Below are positions 36,361-47,990 of a stretch of 64,000 bases of DNA, in pieces (within the stretch, counting starts at the first letter, position 1; each line of letters opens with the position of its first letter). The stretch lies in assembly GCA_026874595.1 (NCBI GenBank), contig CM049320.1:35808214-35872213 (forward strand), given 5' to 3'. The position numbers and the translations under genes are program-made. Below the pieces are notes generated by a model. It saw only the letters and a list, made by a program, of their open reading frames with translations. It had not been told where the DNA came from and did not search any database. This stretch comes from Sipunculus nudus. Its lineage: Eukaryota; Annelida; Sipuncula; Golfingiida; Sipunculidae.

Positions 36361-39300
36361 ATGGAGGACATATGTAATATTGCTTCCTTTAATGTTAGAG
36401 GTCTTGGCTGTCCCAGAAAAAGGAAGAGCAATATTTCATTGGTTTAATAGAAAAATGTTTAATGTTATACTTATTCAGGAAACACACGGCAATATAGATT
36501 CTGAAAATAGTTGTAAAGCAGATTGGGGTAATAAGATCTATTTTAGTCATGGCCTCAGTCAAGAGGGGTATGTTTATTGATTAAAAATTTAAAGCAGGTA
36601 TCCAGTTAAAGAATACAATATCAGATGAACTTGTAAGATTTATTATTGTAAATACAAAAATAAATATACATAATGTTACTTTAGTTAATCTATTTGGACC
36701 TGACAAAGATGAACCAGATTTTTTCATCAGTTTGATCAATATATTATCTGAAATAGAGACAGATACATTAAAAATTGCTGATGACTTTAATGTGATGATG
36801 GATCCAACTGTAGACTAAGAAGGAGGATATCAGCAATCACAAGGAAAATCAAGAGAAATAATCTCACAGTGGGTAGAACATGCACAGTTGACAGGCATAT
36901 GGTGAACACAACACCCTGGTATACTAACATATTCATGGCATAGGTATAATAAAAAACCAGTGTTCTCGCGACTTAACTACTTTTTGATCAGTGATAATAA
37001 TCTGTAACTATATAAACTGCTCTGATATCCAGCCAGCATATAAAACAGATCACTCATTAATATGAATTACTTTATGTTTAAGCATTCACAAAAGAGGAGC
37101 AGGTTACCGGAAACATAATTGCTCCCTTCTTGGAGATGAAAATTATGTAAAACAAATTAAGAACTGTAATAAATCTACTATACTAAAATATATAGATGCC
37201 AACCCATCACTGTTATGGGACATCATAAAATGTCAAGTTAAAGGGGAAACTAAATCCTTTGCTGCAAATTAAAAAAGAAAAATTATACTAATAAAATGTT
37301 AACATTGGAAAGAGAAATGCAAAAGGCAAAATGTAGGTATAATTTAACCAATAGCACAGAAGATAAAATAAGATGGGAAATCGCGGTTAATAAATACAAG
37401 AAATTTCTTGAGGAAGAAACTACAGGCGCCATTTCCAGATGCAGATGCAAATGCTATAAAGAAGATAATAAACCAACTAAATATTTTTTTAAATTTGGAA
37501 ATGAGAAACTACGAATATAAATCTATCATTAGACTAAAAGACGAAAATGGTAAAATTCTGACAAATTCAATAGACATCCTTCGGGAACAAGTTATATTTT
37601 ATCAATCTGTGTATACCTCTGAAGGTACAAATGAAAATCATAGAGAGTATTTTATATCTCTTGAAAATATTAAAACACTGTCTACTGATGAATAACAAGG
37701 TTTAGACCGTGAATTTACTTGTACAGAAATTTTTGCTAAAATCTCTTCAGCTCAATAAATCACCTGGACCTGATGGTCTCCCTGCCGAATTTTACAGAGT
37801 CTTTTTGGGAGGAAATAAAAGAATATTATATAAATACAATAACTAATTCTTTCAATATATGTATTCTACCATCTACTCTGCGACAAGACATTCTCTGTTT
37901 AATTCCGAAGAAAGGAAAAGATACTCTCTGAAAATTTATTAGAAATATTAATAAGTCTAGACCAAACAGGATTAAAATTCTGGGTATTTACTTACATATA
38001 ATGAAAGATATCAATTACAAGGAAATTCTGAGTAAAACTGTAAATATATGGTCGACAAGATCAGTGACACTATCAGGTTAAATAATTATCATAAACTCAT
38101 ATCTTTTCACAGATTACATATGCCTTACAAGTTCTGCCAAATCCTCCATTAAGTTATGTTAAAGAAATTGAATCTTTGTTGTATAAGGTTATATGAGGAA
38201 AGCAGGAAAAATAAAAAGATCAATCTTAATTGCACCATCAGATATAAGGGGTTAAGTATGACTCATTACAATTCCAACATGGCAGCATTAAACATTGGAT
38301 GGATCAAAAGATTTGTTTCTGGACCAATTGATGATAGATTGCGACAAATAGTAATGTGCAGCTAAAAAAAAATAGGCCCGTTTATATTCAAATGCAACTT
38401 AAAATTACAAGATTTCAGCTATTTCAAGAATACATGCCATACATATTGGAAAGAAGTACTTGAGATATGGGGAAAATATAGCTGTAAATATGTAAATTCA
38501 TGTTATGAAATATTATCAGAGGCAATATTCTTTAAATTCCTATATTAAAGGAGGCGATAATATTGCTTATAACAAAACTTTGCATAAGCATGAATAACAT
38601 GTATTAAAGACATCACTGAGCAAATTGGAAATAAACATCTATTTTTATCCCACACTAAATTAAAAGAGAAGATTCATATAAATAAAAAATGCAATAAATG
38701 AGCATTATAGATGCAATTCCATCTCATTGGGAGAAAATGGTAACCATAAATGACCTTCATTCAAATCCAGCATATAAATCAAGTCTTGAAAGAATCATTG
38801 AGTTGAAAAGGGTAACATATACAGAATATACAGAATTAGTTCTAAATTTATATACCAAAACCTTGAAAATTATAGAAAAATGAAACAGAGATATGAACGG
38901 TGACTATCATGATCTTCTATTTGAGGCCTTAAAGAACATAGAAAACATAACAATATCAGAAGATTTAAGAATTTTCCAGTTTAAATTACTCCATAAATGC
39001 ATAGCCTTGAACCCTTTTTTATATCTTATTGAAAAAAAACCACACTTTGCTCTTAATGCATGTCTAAAGAGGAAACTTTGGAACATCTTTTTTATGAGTG
39101 TAGAGAAACACTAAACCAATTTCCAAAATGAAGAACTGGCTGTCAAGATTTCATATCATGGTGAATGAAAAAATTATAAAATAACTGTAATTTTAAAAAA
39201 GACCAATAACCGTTTGACTGATATGCTGTTCCTTCTTATAAAGAGATGCATGTACACTTGCAAGTGTAACAAAAGATTTTTGCAAAACCGGTTAATACTA
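36361..39300 (+). pseudogene. Decayed LINE ORF2 with endonuclease and internally deleted RT
   Basis: It starts at ATG 36361 with IASFNVRGLG, the opening of an AP-endonuclease. IQETHGNID and ADDFNVMMDP follow in other frames. The linker is recognisable at 37296-37695 (KYFFKFGNEKLR, DENGKILTNSIDILREQVIF). Then comes LNKSPGPDGLPAEFYR near 37750-37800, which is the first RT block, and LRQDILCLIPKKGKD at about 37880-37920. Directly after it the sequence jumps to NKSRPNRIKILGIYL, which lies downstream of the catalytic FADD region. The core of the RT palm is therefore missing. The C-terminal block appears at 38893-39114 (LRIFQFKLLHKCIALNPF). There are multiple stops and shifts. It belongs to the same clade as the fragments at 29.9 and 35.2 kb. 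Confidence 0.75.
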
Positions 39301-39628
39301 GTTTAAAATTATATATTGAAAAGATCTGTAACACTGAGAAAAGAATTGCGGCCAAAAATAGCAAACTGCCTCGTAGAGGAAAAAATGGGGCACACTAAAT
39401 AATTTGTTTATATTGGCTGACAATAAATGAAACCTTCAATCCATCTTTAATATAATTTCACCTGTGTGAAGATATTATGTATATCAGGCTTATAATTTAT
39501 GCTTTGTGTTCCAGTATATCTGTCTATGCAACATGTATCTGTTAAAAGCACCTGTTTATGTAATTGTATGTTTTTATGTTTGTAACTGTTAACAAGATGT
39601 TAACAAGATTATACTGCGCGATATATAT

Positions 39629-40347
39629 TGTTACGGAACCTTATATAATCAGATCACGTATTCGTGATGAACACAAATTTCGTAACACTAGGCAGCGTAA
39701 AATGTCTAGGGGAATGAATAAAGAAGTCAGTGGTTTTTTGTTAACAAATAACTATAATTTATTCCTAAAACAACCCTAACAATACAATACACTAAATCAA
39801 TACAATTAAACAGTGAGCAGCGGTATAGCAACAAGTCAATACAATCACACAGAAAGATAATGGTATAATACCTGAATACCAACAGTGTCACCAAAATAAA
39901 TCATTTGAATGTAAGCTTACAGAGAATGACAGTCCAGTGGAAAGTTCTTGCAACAACACAAAATGTAAACTGTCAATGTATAAAAGCCAGGAATGTTCTT
40001 GGAATATCTATAATTGCCGCATTCGTCGGATAAGATCTTAGAATCTGACACACGCTTTTGCGTCCGCTGTATCTGCTCTGCTGTCTGCCCCTTGTTTCTA
40101 AAAAACAGCCCTTTATATACCTTCACACCCCAAGCCGGGAATCTTCTACTTCTCGAACAGCCTACAAAGGACTTCCACGTTTCTCTCCAGAAAGACATAG
40201 CCACGCGTCAACACATACTAGGCTGATCACGTGACCCACTACCAGGCGTGAAAACTCAAGGCCCACATGACAACGAGAGTTCAACCAGTACGGGATGTAA
40301 CAACAACACGAGTTACGCCCGTGTCACATAATAGAGCACCTGTAACA
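39629..40347 (-). mobile_element. Solo LTR (copy 2)
   Basis: The + strand begins TGTTACGGAACC and ends ACCTGTAACA, inserted in a (TA)n context with ATATA on both sides. It is homologous to 17631-18455, sharing 'AACACTAGGCAGCGT' and 'ATGTCTAGGGGAATGAATAA'. Read on the minus strand it carries a near-perfect TATA box, 'GGTATATAAAGGGCTG' (about 40112-40127), and an AATAAA near 39762. Confidence 0.75.

Positions 40348-40418
<71 letters not shown>
40348..40418. repeat. (TA)n microsatellite
   Basis: A TA run with one TTTA interruption. It lies between an LTR and a pogo-like MITE and is the substrate for both insertions. Confidence 0.9.
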
Positions 40419-40421
<3 letters not shown>

Positions 40422-41181
40422 CAAAAACTTGTTGTGTCGAAGTCGGAAGGGACTGGTGAATTTACTTCGACACAACCGGACTTCGAGACAACCGATGTTC
40501 ACTTCGAGATAACCTTCTTCAGCCTTCATTATTATCGATAAATACTGCACATGTATAGGGCCTATATTATAGAGTTCTCACAAATGTTTGCGTCAAAGAA
40601 CAACACAATTTTTATATATTTATATATTTTTTATTATTAATAAAATAAAAACAAGTATCATCAAATATAGGATTAGGTACGCTCTTTTCACGCCCCTCTA
40701 CCTATATCGTATAAAATAATTAGCTTCTTCAGAAGCACCAGATTTCCGCTGCCTCGGAAGCGCAGGGAATAGGTAAATCAAGAAAATAAGAGCCGGTATT
40801 AATCGTATGAAGGTATGATCGTGGGACCGTGCACAAAATTTTGTCCAAACATTAAAGCGGCATGAGCTCGAGTCGAGCGACAGAGCCATCGCGCTTGATG
40901 AGTGAGAGACCTGTGGGTATAATTTAATTATGACTGGTCATCACGGCCTTGTCATGATTGACAGGCCTCGCACAACTGTTATCGAAACATGACTTCGAGT
41001 TAAACGATCAAAATTTTAGCTTGGGACCAACAAAACACCATCACGTTTTTTCGACACATCCGACTTCGACACAAACGGAGTTAAATTAGGAAGGTTTTAA
41101 CTGTTTTTTGCAAGGACTCCACATTCGACTTCGACACATGCGGGAATTCGACTTAATCGAGTTCGACACAACGAGGTTTCA

Positions 41182-41184
<3 letters not shown>
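40419..41184. mobile_element. pogo/Tigger-like non-autonomous DNA transposon (MITE), 766 bp
   Basis: The left end is CAGCAAAAACTTGTTGTGTCG. The right end, reverse-complemented, is CAGTGAAACCTCGTTGTGTC. These match as terminal inverted repeats, with subterminal 'ACTTCGACAC' and 'TTCGAC' repeats inside both ends. It is flanked by TA on both sides, the target duplication expected of the Tc1/mariner superfamily; the CAGTGxAACCTCG start is typical of pogo/Tigger. No transposase frame is present inside. Confidence 0.8.

Positions 41185-41241
<57 letters not shown>
41185..41241. repeat. (TA)n microsatellite
   Basis: A pure TA run between the MITE and LTR copy 3. Confidence 0.95.
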
Positions 41242-41244
<3 letters not shown>

Positions 41245-41334
41245 AACGGAACCTAATATCAACAGATATCGTGTTCGTGACGAACATAAATGTTGTAATG
41301 GAGATAAAAAAAAATCAGATTCTGTAACACAAGG

Positions 41335-41540
41335 ACAAGCTTTGCCATAATCCTGTCCAAATGAACCATACTGGGAACAGCTACCTGAGGAACAGCTCCA
41401 TTTACACCTGAGGAAGGGGGCCGAGCACCCGAAAGCTTGTGTACAAGAACCCACACACAGCTAGTCTTTTTCAAAAGGTGTCAACCATTTACATTACTTT
41501 TGTAAGTAACAGACTAGCACGGCATTTCAAAACTTTACAA
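41335..41540 (+). mobile_element. Short element nested in LTR copy 3
   Basis: ACAAGG occurs on both sides of a segment of about 200 bp that is absent from LTR copies 1 and 2. The segment contains 'ACCTGAGGAAGGGGGCCGAG' followed by 'CACCCGAAAGCTTG', a GC-rich stem-like motif of a type common near the ends of invertebrate retroelements. The class is not established. Confidence 0.55.
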
Positions 41541-41950
41541 GGCAGCGTGAAATATCTAGGGGAATGAATAAAGAAGATATTAATAATGTATTCTTAAAAC
41601 AATTCTAACATTACACTACACTAAATCAATAGAATTTCACAGTATAACAGTACAATAGCAAATCAGTACAAGTATATAAATAAAATGCACAGTACCTAGG
41701 TACCACCAATGTCACAGCGACAAGTCCTTTATAACGAACAACCCGGATGGACAGTTCACATAAATCTTCTCAGAGAATAACAGCCCAGTTCATTCACGAA
41801 ATCAATTCGTTGTAATCCAAAAGCGAAGTTTTGATAGTGATTCCAAAGGCAAACTGAGGACTAATTAAAATCCGTTACAAATTCAAAGAAAAGCTATAAC
41901 TGCCGCAATTATAGGAAAAAGGTCTTACACTCTTCTGAGTCCGCTGGAAT

Positions 41951-41965
41951 ATCTCTCTCTCTTTC

Positions 41966-42028
<63 letters not shown>
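41951..42028. repeat. (CT)n microsatellite
   Basis: A CT run with a few TTT interruptions, located in the LTR where copy 1 has only 'CTCACCTCTCTCTCGGCTC'. It therefore expanded after insertion. Confidence 0.9.
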
Positions 42029-42304
42029 AGGCTCTAAAACACTCCACCTTATTTAAACCTTCTCACCATTACAGGAAACATCTAGAACAACATCACACGT
42101 AGGCCAGCCTGGTTCGGCCAGGCAACACCGCCCCAGACTAGCAAAACCGCTGTGTTTACACGTGGGCCGCACCGGGCCAGCTAGAACAAGGAACGCTGTA
42201 GCATAGCAACGACCAGGGCTTGAGCCAAACACGAATCAGAATGTCAACAGCGCACAATAGAAGAGACATGTAAACAACTTACAATAAAACAGGCATCTGT
42301 TATA

Positions 42305-42307
<3 letters not shown>

Positions 42308-42361
<54 letters not shown>
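42308..42361. repeat. (TA)n microsatellite
   Basis: A TA run with one GTA interruption, to the right of LTR copy 3. Confidence 0.9.
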
Positions 42362-42366
<5 letters not shown>

Positions 42367-42831
42367 ATATCGTAATATGGTGATTTCCATATTGCGTATC
42401 GCGATACAATTTTCAACTGTCGATTATTCGATATTTGTGACCAGTCTGCACAAAATCAGTCACTTGTCTCTGATTTTAGAAAATAAGTTTTTAATATCAT
42501 CTTAAAGAGAACAATGTGCCCTTTAATATGGTGAAAAAATTATTAAAATATCTCAATATGTGAGTACGTTATTAGTGTTTAAAGATCGGAGGGTAAGAAT
42601 CATAAAAAGACAGGAAAACGGAGAAAATCAGGGCTAAAGTTGGGATAGTTTAAAACTGATGAAGCACGTCTTGAAGTACAGCCTTGGTGTATTGTAATGT
42701 TATTAATATTGGTGTAATATTTACAAATTTGAACATACATCTACATGCTATATATTTAAAAGAATATTTATTTGGTTTGCATGTGTGGTCTTTCTTTCCT
42801 ATGACTTAATCATGACCAATATCTCAGCAGG

Positions 42832-43200
42832 GGCGGATTCAGATTATGGAAAGGGGGATTTAATGTTTATTCTGAAGGACTATTACCTAACACCTTAGAT
42901 TATATAATAAAAATGTCCATACCTCCATGAAGGGAGAGGGGTTGGCCTTAAATTGTCTGAAAAACACTACAATATAGGTAGTTTCAGAGGGTAAAGGGTT
43001 TTACTTCCTCCTCCCATCCCCCCCCCCCCCCCCATAGCTGGGGCGGATCAGAATTATGGAAAGGGGGGTTTCCCTAAATACTGAGGGACGAATACACTAA
43101 AAATGTCCACAAATCGTACAAGGTGGAGGGGGTTTGGCCTTAAATTGTCTTCAAAACACTACAATAGGTAGTTACAGAGTTTAAGGGGTTTAACCAAACC
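42832..43200. repeat. Direct repeat pair, about 200-bp period
   Basis: Two copies start at about 42832 and 43041. Both contain 'GGGGCGGAT', 'ATTATGGAAAGGGGG', 'TTGGCCTTAAATTGTCT', 'AAAACACTACAATA' and 'GGTAGTT'. A C-run separates them. Coding potential is absent. Confidence 0.8.
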
Positions 43201-43804
43201 CCCCACCAAAGTGGATGCAGGGCAGGGGTTTTTAAGCCACTGAAACCTATTTCTAAGGACCCCAAACCAATTTTTTAGCCTGGACCCCCCCACCCCCCAC
43301 TTTTTCTGGACCTATGGATCTGTTTTGCTTTTATCAGTTATTAGACATCTTGGGTACCCCTTCTTTTCCTGGATCCGCACCTGCCCAACCCCCCCCCCCC
43401 CCCCTGAAGATCCTCCTCGCTTTCAAATCACAAAATCACATCATGATATGATAAACTTTAGACCTCCAGGCTGACAAGTGGCCAGCAGATTTGCCAAGTC
43501 AAAAACACCAACTCTGGAGAAATAAGTGCAGATCTAAACTTTATTCACTCTACTCACTAACCATTTTGATAATTATTTCTTTTTCAAATAAATGAAAAAA
43601 TAATCACATATCTTTATCACACAAATCTGGGGACCCATGCCCTGCCTAACTTTACACAAGGATAGGAGGGGGATAAAACTCAAATTCCTGTTACAAAATG
43701 AGTTGTTCTGTGTTGACATTCTAAAAAATCTGCTGACTGATGCGATGATTGTGATTCAGGGCATAAACTATCCTTGAAATGATCTTTTTACAAACTGTCT
43801 GGTA

Positions 43805-43972
43805 TTACAATAAAGATGAATTTGTCTGTAAAGGTCCAGGCCAGGTGGAATAAAGGCCCACACTGTTGATGAAGGTAGATCTGCCTCTTGTATCATCACC
43901 TCGAACCTTTCCTCTAAACATCCTCATGTCATCTTCTGAAACACTGGCTTTATGAAGCAAACCTGCAAAAGT
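43805..43972 (-). CDS. Possible terminal coding exon of an unidentified minus-strand gene
   Basis: On the minus strand an acceptor-like CAAAACTTTTGCAG ends at 43973. It is followed by an open frame beginning GLLHKASVSEDDMRMFRGK and continuing with RSTFINSVGLYSTWPGPLQ to a stop at 43805-43807. Residue composition looks coding (charged, with mixed aromatics) and differs from the surrounding AT-rich frames. I do not recognise the family. No partner exon was found upstream (at higher coordinates) and no poly(A) signal lies close by. It could be an exon of a real gene, a remnant or chance. Confidence 0.3.
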   Translation of the reverse strand, partial: TFAGLLHKASVSEDDMRMFRGKVRGDDTRGRSTFINSVGLYSTWPGPLQTNSSLL

Positions 43973-43979
43973 TTTGAGA

Positions 43980-45555
43980 TAATCGACAAGTAACAGCAAA
44001 TGTTAACTGTAAATACCTACACTTTAAAAGTGTGATCTTTTTATTTTATCATATTCTAATTTCTCACAAGTTCTTGTATAAGATACCACAGATATTTTAC
44101 GCTCCTGAGGCAGCGGAAATCTTGCCCTTCTAAAAAAGCTACTGATTTTCCCGCTGCCTGCCTTGACCGTTTATGATGCACTTAAACACAAGTTGGTGCA
44201 CATGGGGCCTGTCTGCTAAAAAACTGCTGATGTGACTAGAAGCCAATCAAATGCAAGTCAACAAACACTCGACAGGCATCGGGTTCTGCCCCGAAACCAC
44301 GTTAGGGGCAATTCTCTCTGAGCCAGTGTCCTGTTCAAACGGTCGCCGGGATGATGAGCTGTCACTCAAAACGAAATAAACAACATTGGCTTCATGTATT
44401 CCTCGCTTGGCTGGTAAACCGTTTTGTCTTCCAGCACAGGGTCTCATCTGATTGGACCAAAATACAGTGCTCCTCTCTTGTGTAGAAATTCAGGATACAA
44501 GGTCATAACAAACAGCGCTTAAGATATATGTAGTTGGCCTATGGGTAAAGCGCTGTGTAAAGAGCGTACAGATATTTATGTGCTGACCAGAATTGTACAT
44601 TGTTGAAAGGCTAGCCTCAATTGTAGTTATAATCAGGCTCATTGCATGGATGCAGGATTAGTCATTTGAATAACATGCAGAGGCAGACAGAAAATTGGTG
44701 TTGGGGAGGGGGGGGGGGCGGGGAGTTAAACAGTTATGTTGAGGTGGTGGTCTGGTCCATCACGTAAGTGGTCTGGTCCTGTTCTAGTCTAGCTGTAGGC
44801 GGTGTGGTCCAGTACGTGGATCGGTCAAATTTGTCTATTTATTAAAATGTTAGTAAAACTAGAATAAAATTGTAAGTGTCCTTTATTCTGTGTTTGTTAA
44901 AACATTTTGTCATTACATATATTTGTTCAAATATTTAACAAAACCGAATATCTCATACACAGCAAAATGTGCAAAAATTGAATTTTATAATCTACAGTTC
45001 TTGAATTGCAAAATCTGCGTTTGATTTTTTATTGACAAAGTTAAAATCACAGTCTTAGTAAAAAAATTTACAACAGTGGAATATTTTGGTTACTGTGAGA
45101 GGCATGGTGGTTTGAATATTAACCAATTTCTGCATGGTAGGCAAGCTAATTCAAAGAATTACCTTTCAAGTTAAAGAAGGGAGCTGAAGGGACTTTTTTG
45201 GGACCCTAATAATTATAAACAATAAAAACAAATCACATGGATTAAAATGTGTTTGAGATAGTAAAAAAACAAGGCGTACAGGCTTTATGCGAACCTGTGC
45301 AAAGTTTGGAAGTATAAATGGAGGTTTATTTTTAAAATTTAATATTGATCCTTTTAAGTCCAGCATATCTATTTAGTCATTATGATTTCAGCAAAATGGA
45401 CATTTCGGACCTGCAAGTTTCAGACTAGGACATTTTAAAACTAGAATATGGGGAGTCAACAAGCAACTATGTGTATCCGCAGAAATCAGATTGGGATGGG
45501 TGAAGTGAGGCATGGATCAAGTGGCAAGGGGAATAGAGTGAGGTGTGTTGCATAT
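43980..45555. other. No gene recognised
   Basis: The stretch includes G-rich and C-rich runs (44702-44720) and repeated 'GGTCTGGTCC' blocks near 44749-44780. The minus-strand frame at 44247-44447 has no recognisable domain. There is no tRNA or other RNA signature. Confidence 0.4.
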
Positions 45556-45559
45556 TAGC

Positions 45560-47990
45560 TTGGATGTCTGCAGCGTAAACGTGAATGTAGGTGGTGCCAT
45601 CTGTCATAAAATCGAGTAAAATGTCAAGGATGTATAAACCTGCAAAATTTCAGGTGGATAAGTCAAACCACTGCTGAGATATGAGTGATATTATCCCAAG
45701 GCAGATGAACAGATGCACGCTATGCAAAAATGGTTACAGGTGGCGCTACCAGTTTTGCCTATGATGAAAAGCTATTTGAGATCTATAAACAAGAACAATT
45801 TTGGCCCAAACGGTCAAACGGTTCCCGAGATATGAGCTTGGGTGTGTAGAATAAACCTGAATGTAGGTGGCGCCACCTGTCATAAACATGGAAAGCTGTC
45901 CAGGATGTATAAACCTGCAAAATTTCAGGTTGAAAAGTCAAACCACTGATGGTATATCAGTAATATTATCCTAAGGCAGATGAACAGGTGAACGCTGTGC
46001 ATTAATGGTTGCATGTGGCAACACGTATTTTGCCTATGATGAAGAGCTATGAGGGATCTATACACATGCAAAATTTTGGTCCAATCGGTCAAACGGTTCC
46101 CGAGGTATGAGCTTGGATGTGCAGAATAAACCTGAATGTAGATGGCGTCACCAGTCATAAAATCAAGAAAGCTGTCCAGGATGTATAAACCTACAAATTT
46201 TCATGTGGATAAATCAAACCACTGCTGAGATATAAGTGATTTTATCCCAAGGCAGATGAACAGATGGATGCTGGGCATAAGTGGTTGCCGGTGGCACGAC
46301 CGGTTTTGCCTATGGTGAAGAGCAATGTCAGATCTATACACATGCAAAATTTTGGCACAATCGGTCAAACGGTTCCCTTTATATGAGCTTATGTCTGCAG
46401 AGTAAACCTGAATGTAGGTGGAGCCACCTGTCATAAAATCGAGAAAACTTTTAAGGATGTATAAACCAGCAAAAATTTCAGGTGCATGGATATGTCAAAC
46501 CAGTACTGAGATATGAGTTATTTTACGCCAAGGCAGATGAACAGATGAACGCTGTGCAAAAATGGTTGCAGGTGGCGCCACCAGTTTTACCTATGATGAA
46601 GAGCTATGTGAGATCTATATACATGCAAAATTTTGGCCCAATTGGGCAAACGGTTCCCGAGATATGAGCTTGGATGTCTGCAGAATAAACATGAATGTAG
46701 GTGGCGCCACCTTTCATGAATCGAGAAAGCTGTCCAGGACGTATAAACTAGCAAACTTTCAGGTGGATAAGTCTAACCACTGCTGAGATATAAGTAATAT
46801 TATCCCAAGGCAGATGAACAGATGAACGCTGTGCAAAACTGGTTGCAGGTGGCGCCACCAGTTTTGCCTGTGATGAAGAGCTATGTGAGATATATACACA
46901 TGCAAAATTTTGGCCCAATTGGTCAAACGGTTCCCGAGATATGTGCTTGGATGTCTGCAGAGTAAACGTGAATGTAGGTGGCGCCACCTGTCGTAAAATC
47001 GAGAAAGCTGTTCAGGACGTATAAACTTGCAAAATGTCAGGTGGATAAGTCAAACCACTGCTGAGATATGAGTGATTTTATCCCTAGGCAGATGAACAGA
47101 TGGGTGCTGTGCATTAATGGTTGCAGGTGGCGCCACCAGTTGTGCCTATGATGACGAGCTATGTGAGATCTATAAACATGCAAAATTTTGGCCCAATCGG
47201 TCAAAAGTTTTCGAGGTATGAGCTTCGATGTCTGCAGAGTAAACCTGAATGTAGGTGGCGCCACCTGTCATAAATCGAGAAAGCTGTCCATGATGTATAA
47301 ACCTGCAAAATGTCATGTGGATAAGTCAAACCACTGCTGAGATATGAGCGATTTTATCCCAAGGCAGATGAACAGATGGACGCTGTGCATAAGTGGTTGC
47401 AGATGGTGCGATTATTTTAGTGTATGTTATAAAGTTATCAAAGGGCTACATTTGTGCTAAATTTTTAGCCTGATCGGTCAAACAGATGGACGTTGTGCAT
47501 AAGTGGTTGCAGGTGGTGCCACCAGTTTTGCTAATGATGAAGAGCTATGTGAGATCTATACACATGCAAAATTTTGGCCCAATCGGTCAAATGGTTCCCT
47601 AGATATGAGCTTGGTCAGTCTGCAGAGTAAACGTGAATATAGGCGGCGCCACCTGTCATAAAATCGAGAAGGCTGTCCAGGATGTATAAACCTGCAAAAT
47701 TTCAGGTGGATAAGTCAAACCATTGCTGAGATATGAGTGATATTATCCCAAGGCAGATGAAAAGACGCTGTGCAAAAATGGTTGCAGGTGGCACCACCAT
47801 TTTAGTGTATGTTATAAAGTTATCAAAGGGCTACATTTGTGCAAAATTTTTAGCCTGATCGGTCAAACAGTTCCCCAGATATGCAGGTTTATGTGTGGAA
47901 ACAGGCGCACAAATGGACGCTGGGCAGCGAAGAAAGGTCAACCACAAATGAGGGCGCAGCAGTTCACATGTGACCTGATGATAAACCCAA
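45560..47990 (+). repeat. Tandem array, about 276-283 bp units with two GGCGCC-centred palindromes each
   Basis: Units recur with 'CTGTGCA' anchors near 45985, 46268, 46551, 46828, 47107 and 47383. Each unit holds 'AAGGCAGATGAACAGATG', a palindromic GGTGGCGCCACC, 'AAAATTTTGGCCCAATCGG', 'GTTCCCGAGATATGAGCTTG', a second GGTGGCGCCACC and 'GTATAAACCTGCAAAATTTC'. The last part switches to a shorter variant with 'AAGGGCTACATTTGTGC' and 'CACAAATGGACGCTGGGCAG'. A single-unit relative in opposite orientation lies at 25.4-25.7 kb. The many 60-80-codon frames are repeats of the unit, not genes. Tandem cores inside mobile elements are known from bivalve 'pearl'-type or Helitron-like non-autonomous elements; membership is inferred. 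Confidence 0.85.

Larger units (their letters stand above)
41242..42304 (-). mobile_element. Solo LTR (copy 3) with a nested insertion and a (CT)n expansion
   Basis: It begins TGTAACGGAACC and ends near CATCTGTTATA, homologous to the other two LTRs. The order of shared blocks is preserved ('AGGCAGCGTGAAAT', 'CTAGGGGAATGAATAAAGAA', 'GCACAGTACCTAGGTACCACC'). It is longer because of a roughly 200-bp insertion at 41335-41540 and a (CT)n tract at 41951-42028. The minus-strand TATA-like 'GGTTTAAATAAGGTGG' lies near 42043-42058. Confidence 0.7.

Noticed and set aside
45925-47264. Series of similar 75-79-codon minus-strand frames (GNRLTDWAKILHVYRS-like)
   Set aside because: They are the same translation of successive units of the tandem array, with frames drifting between units. 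No start or context supports a protein family.
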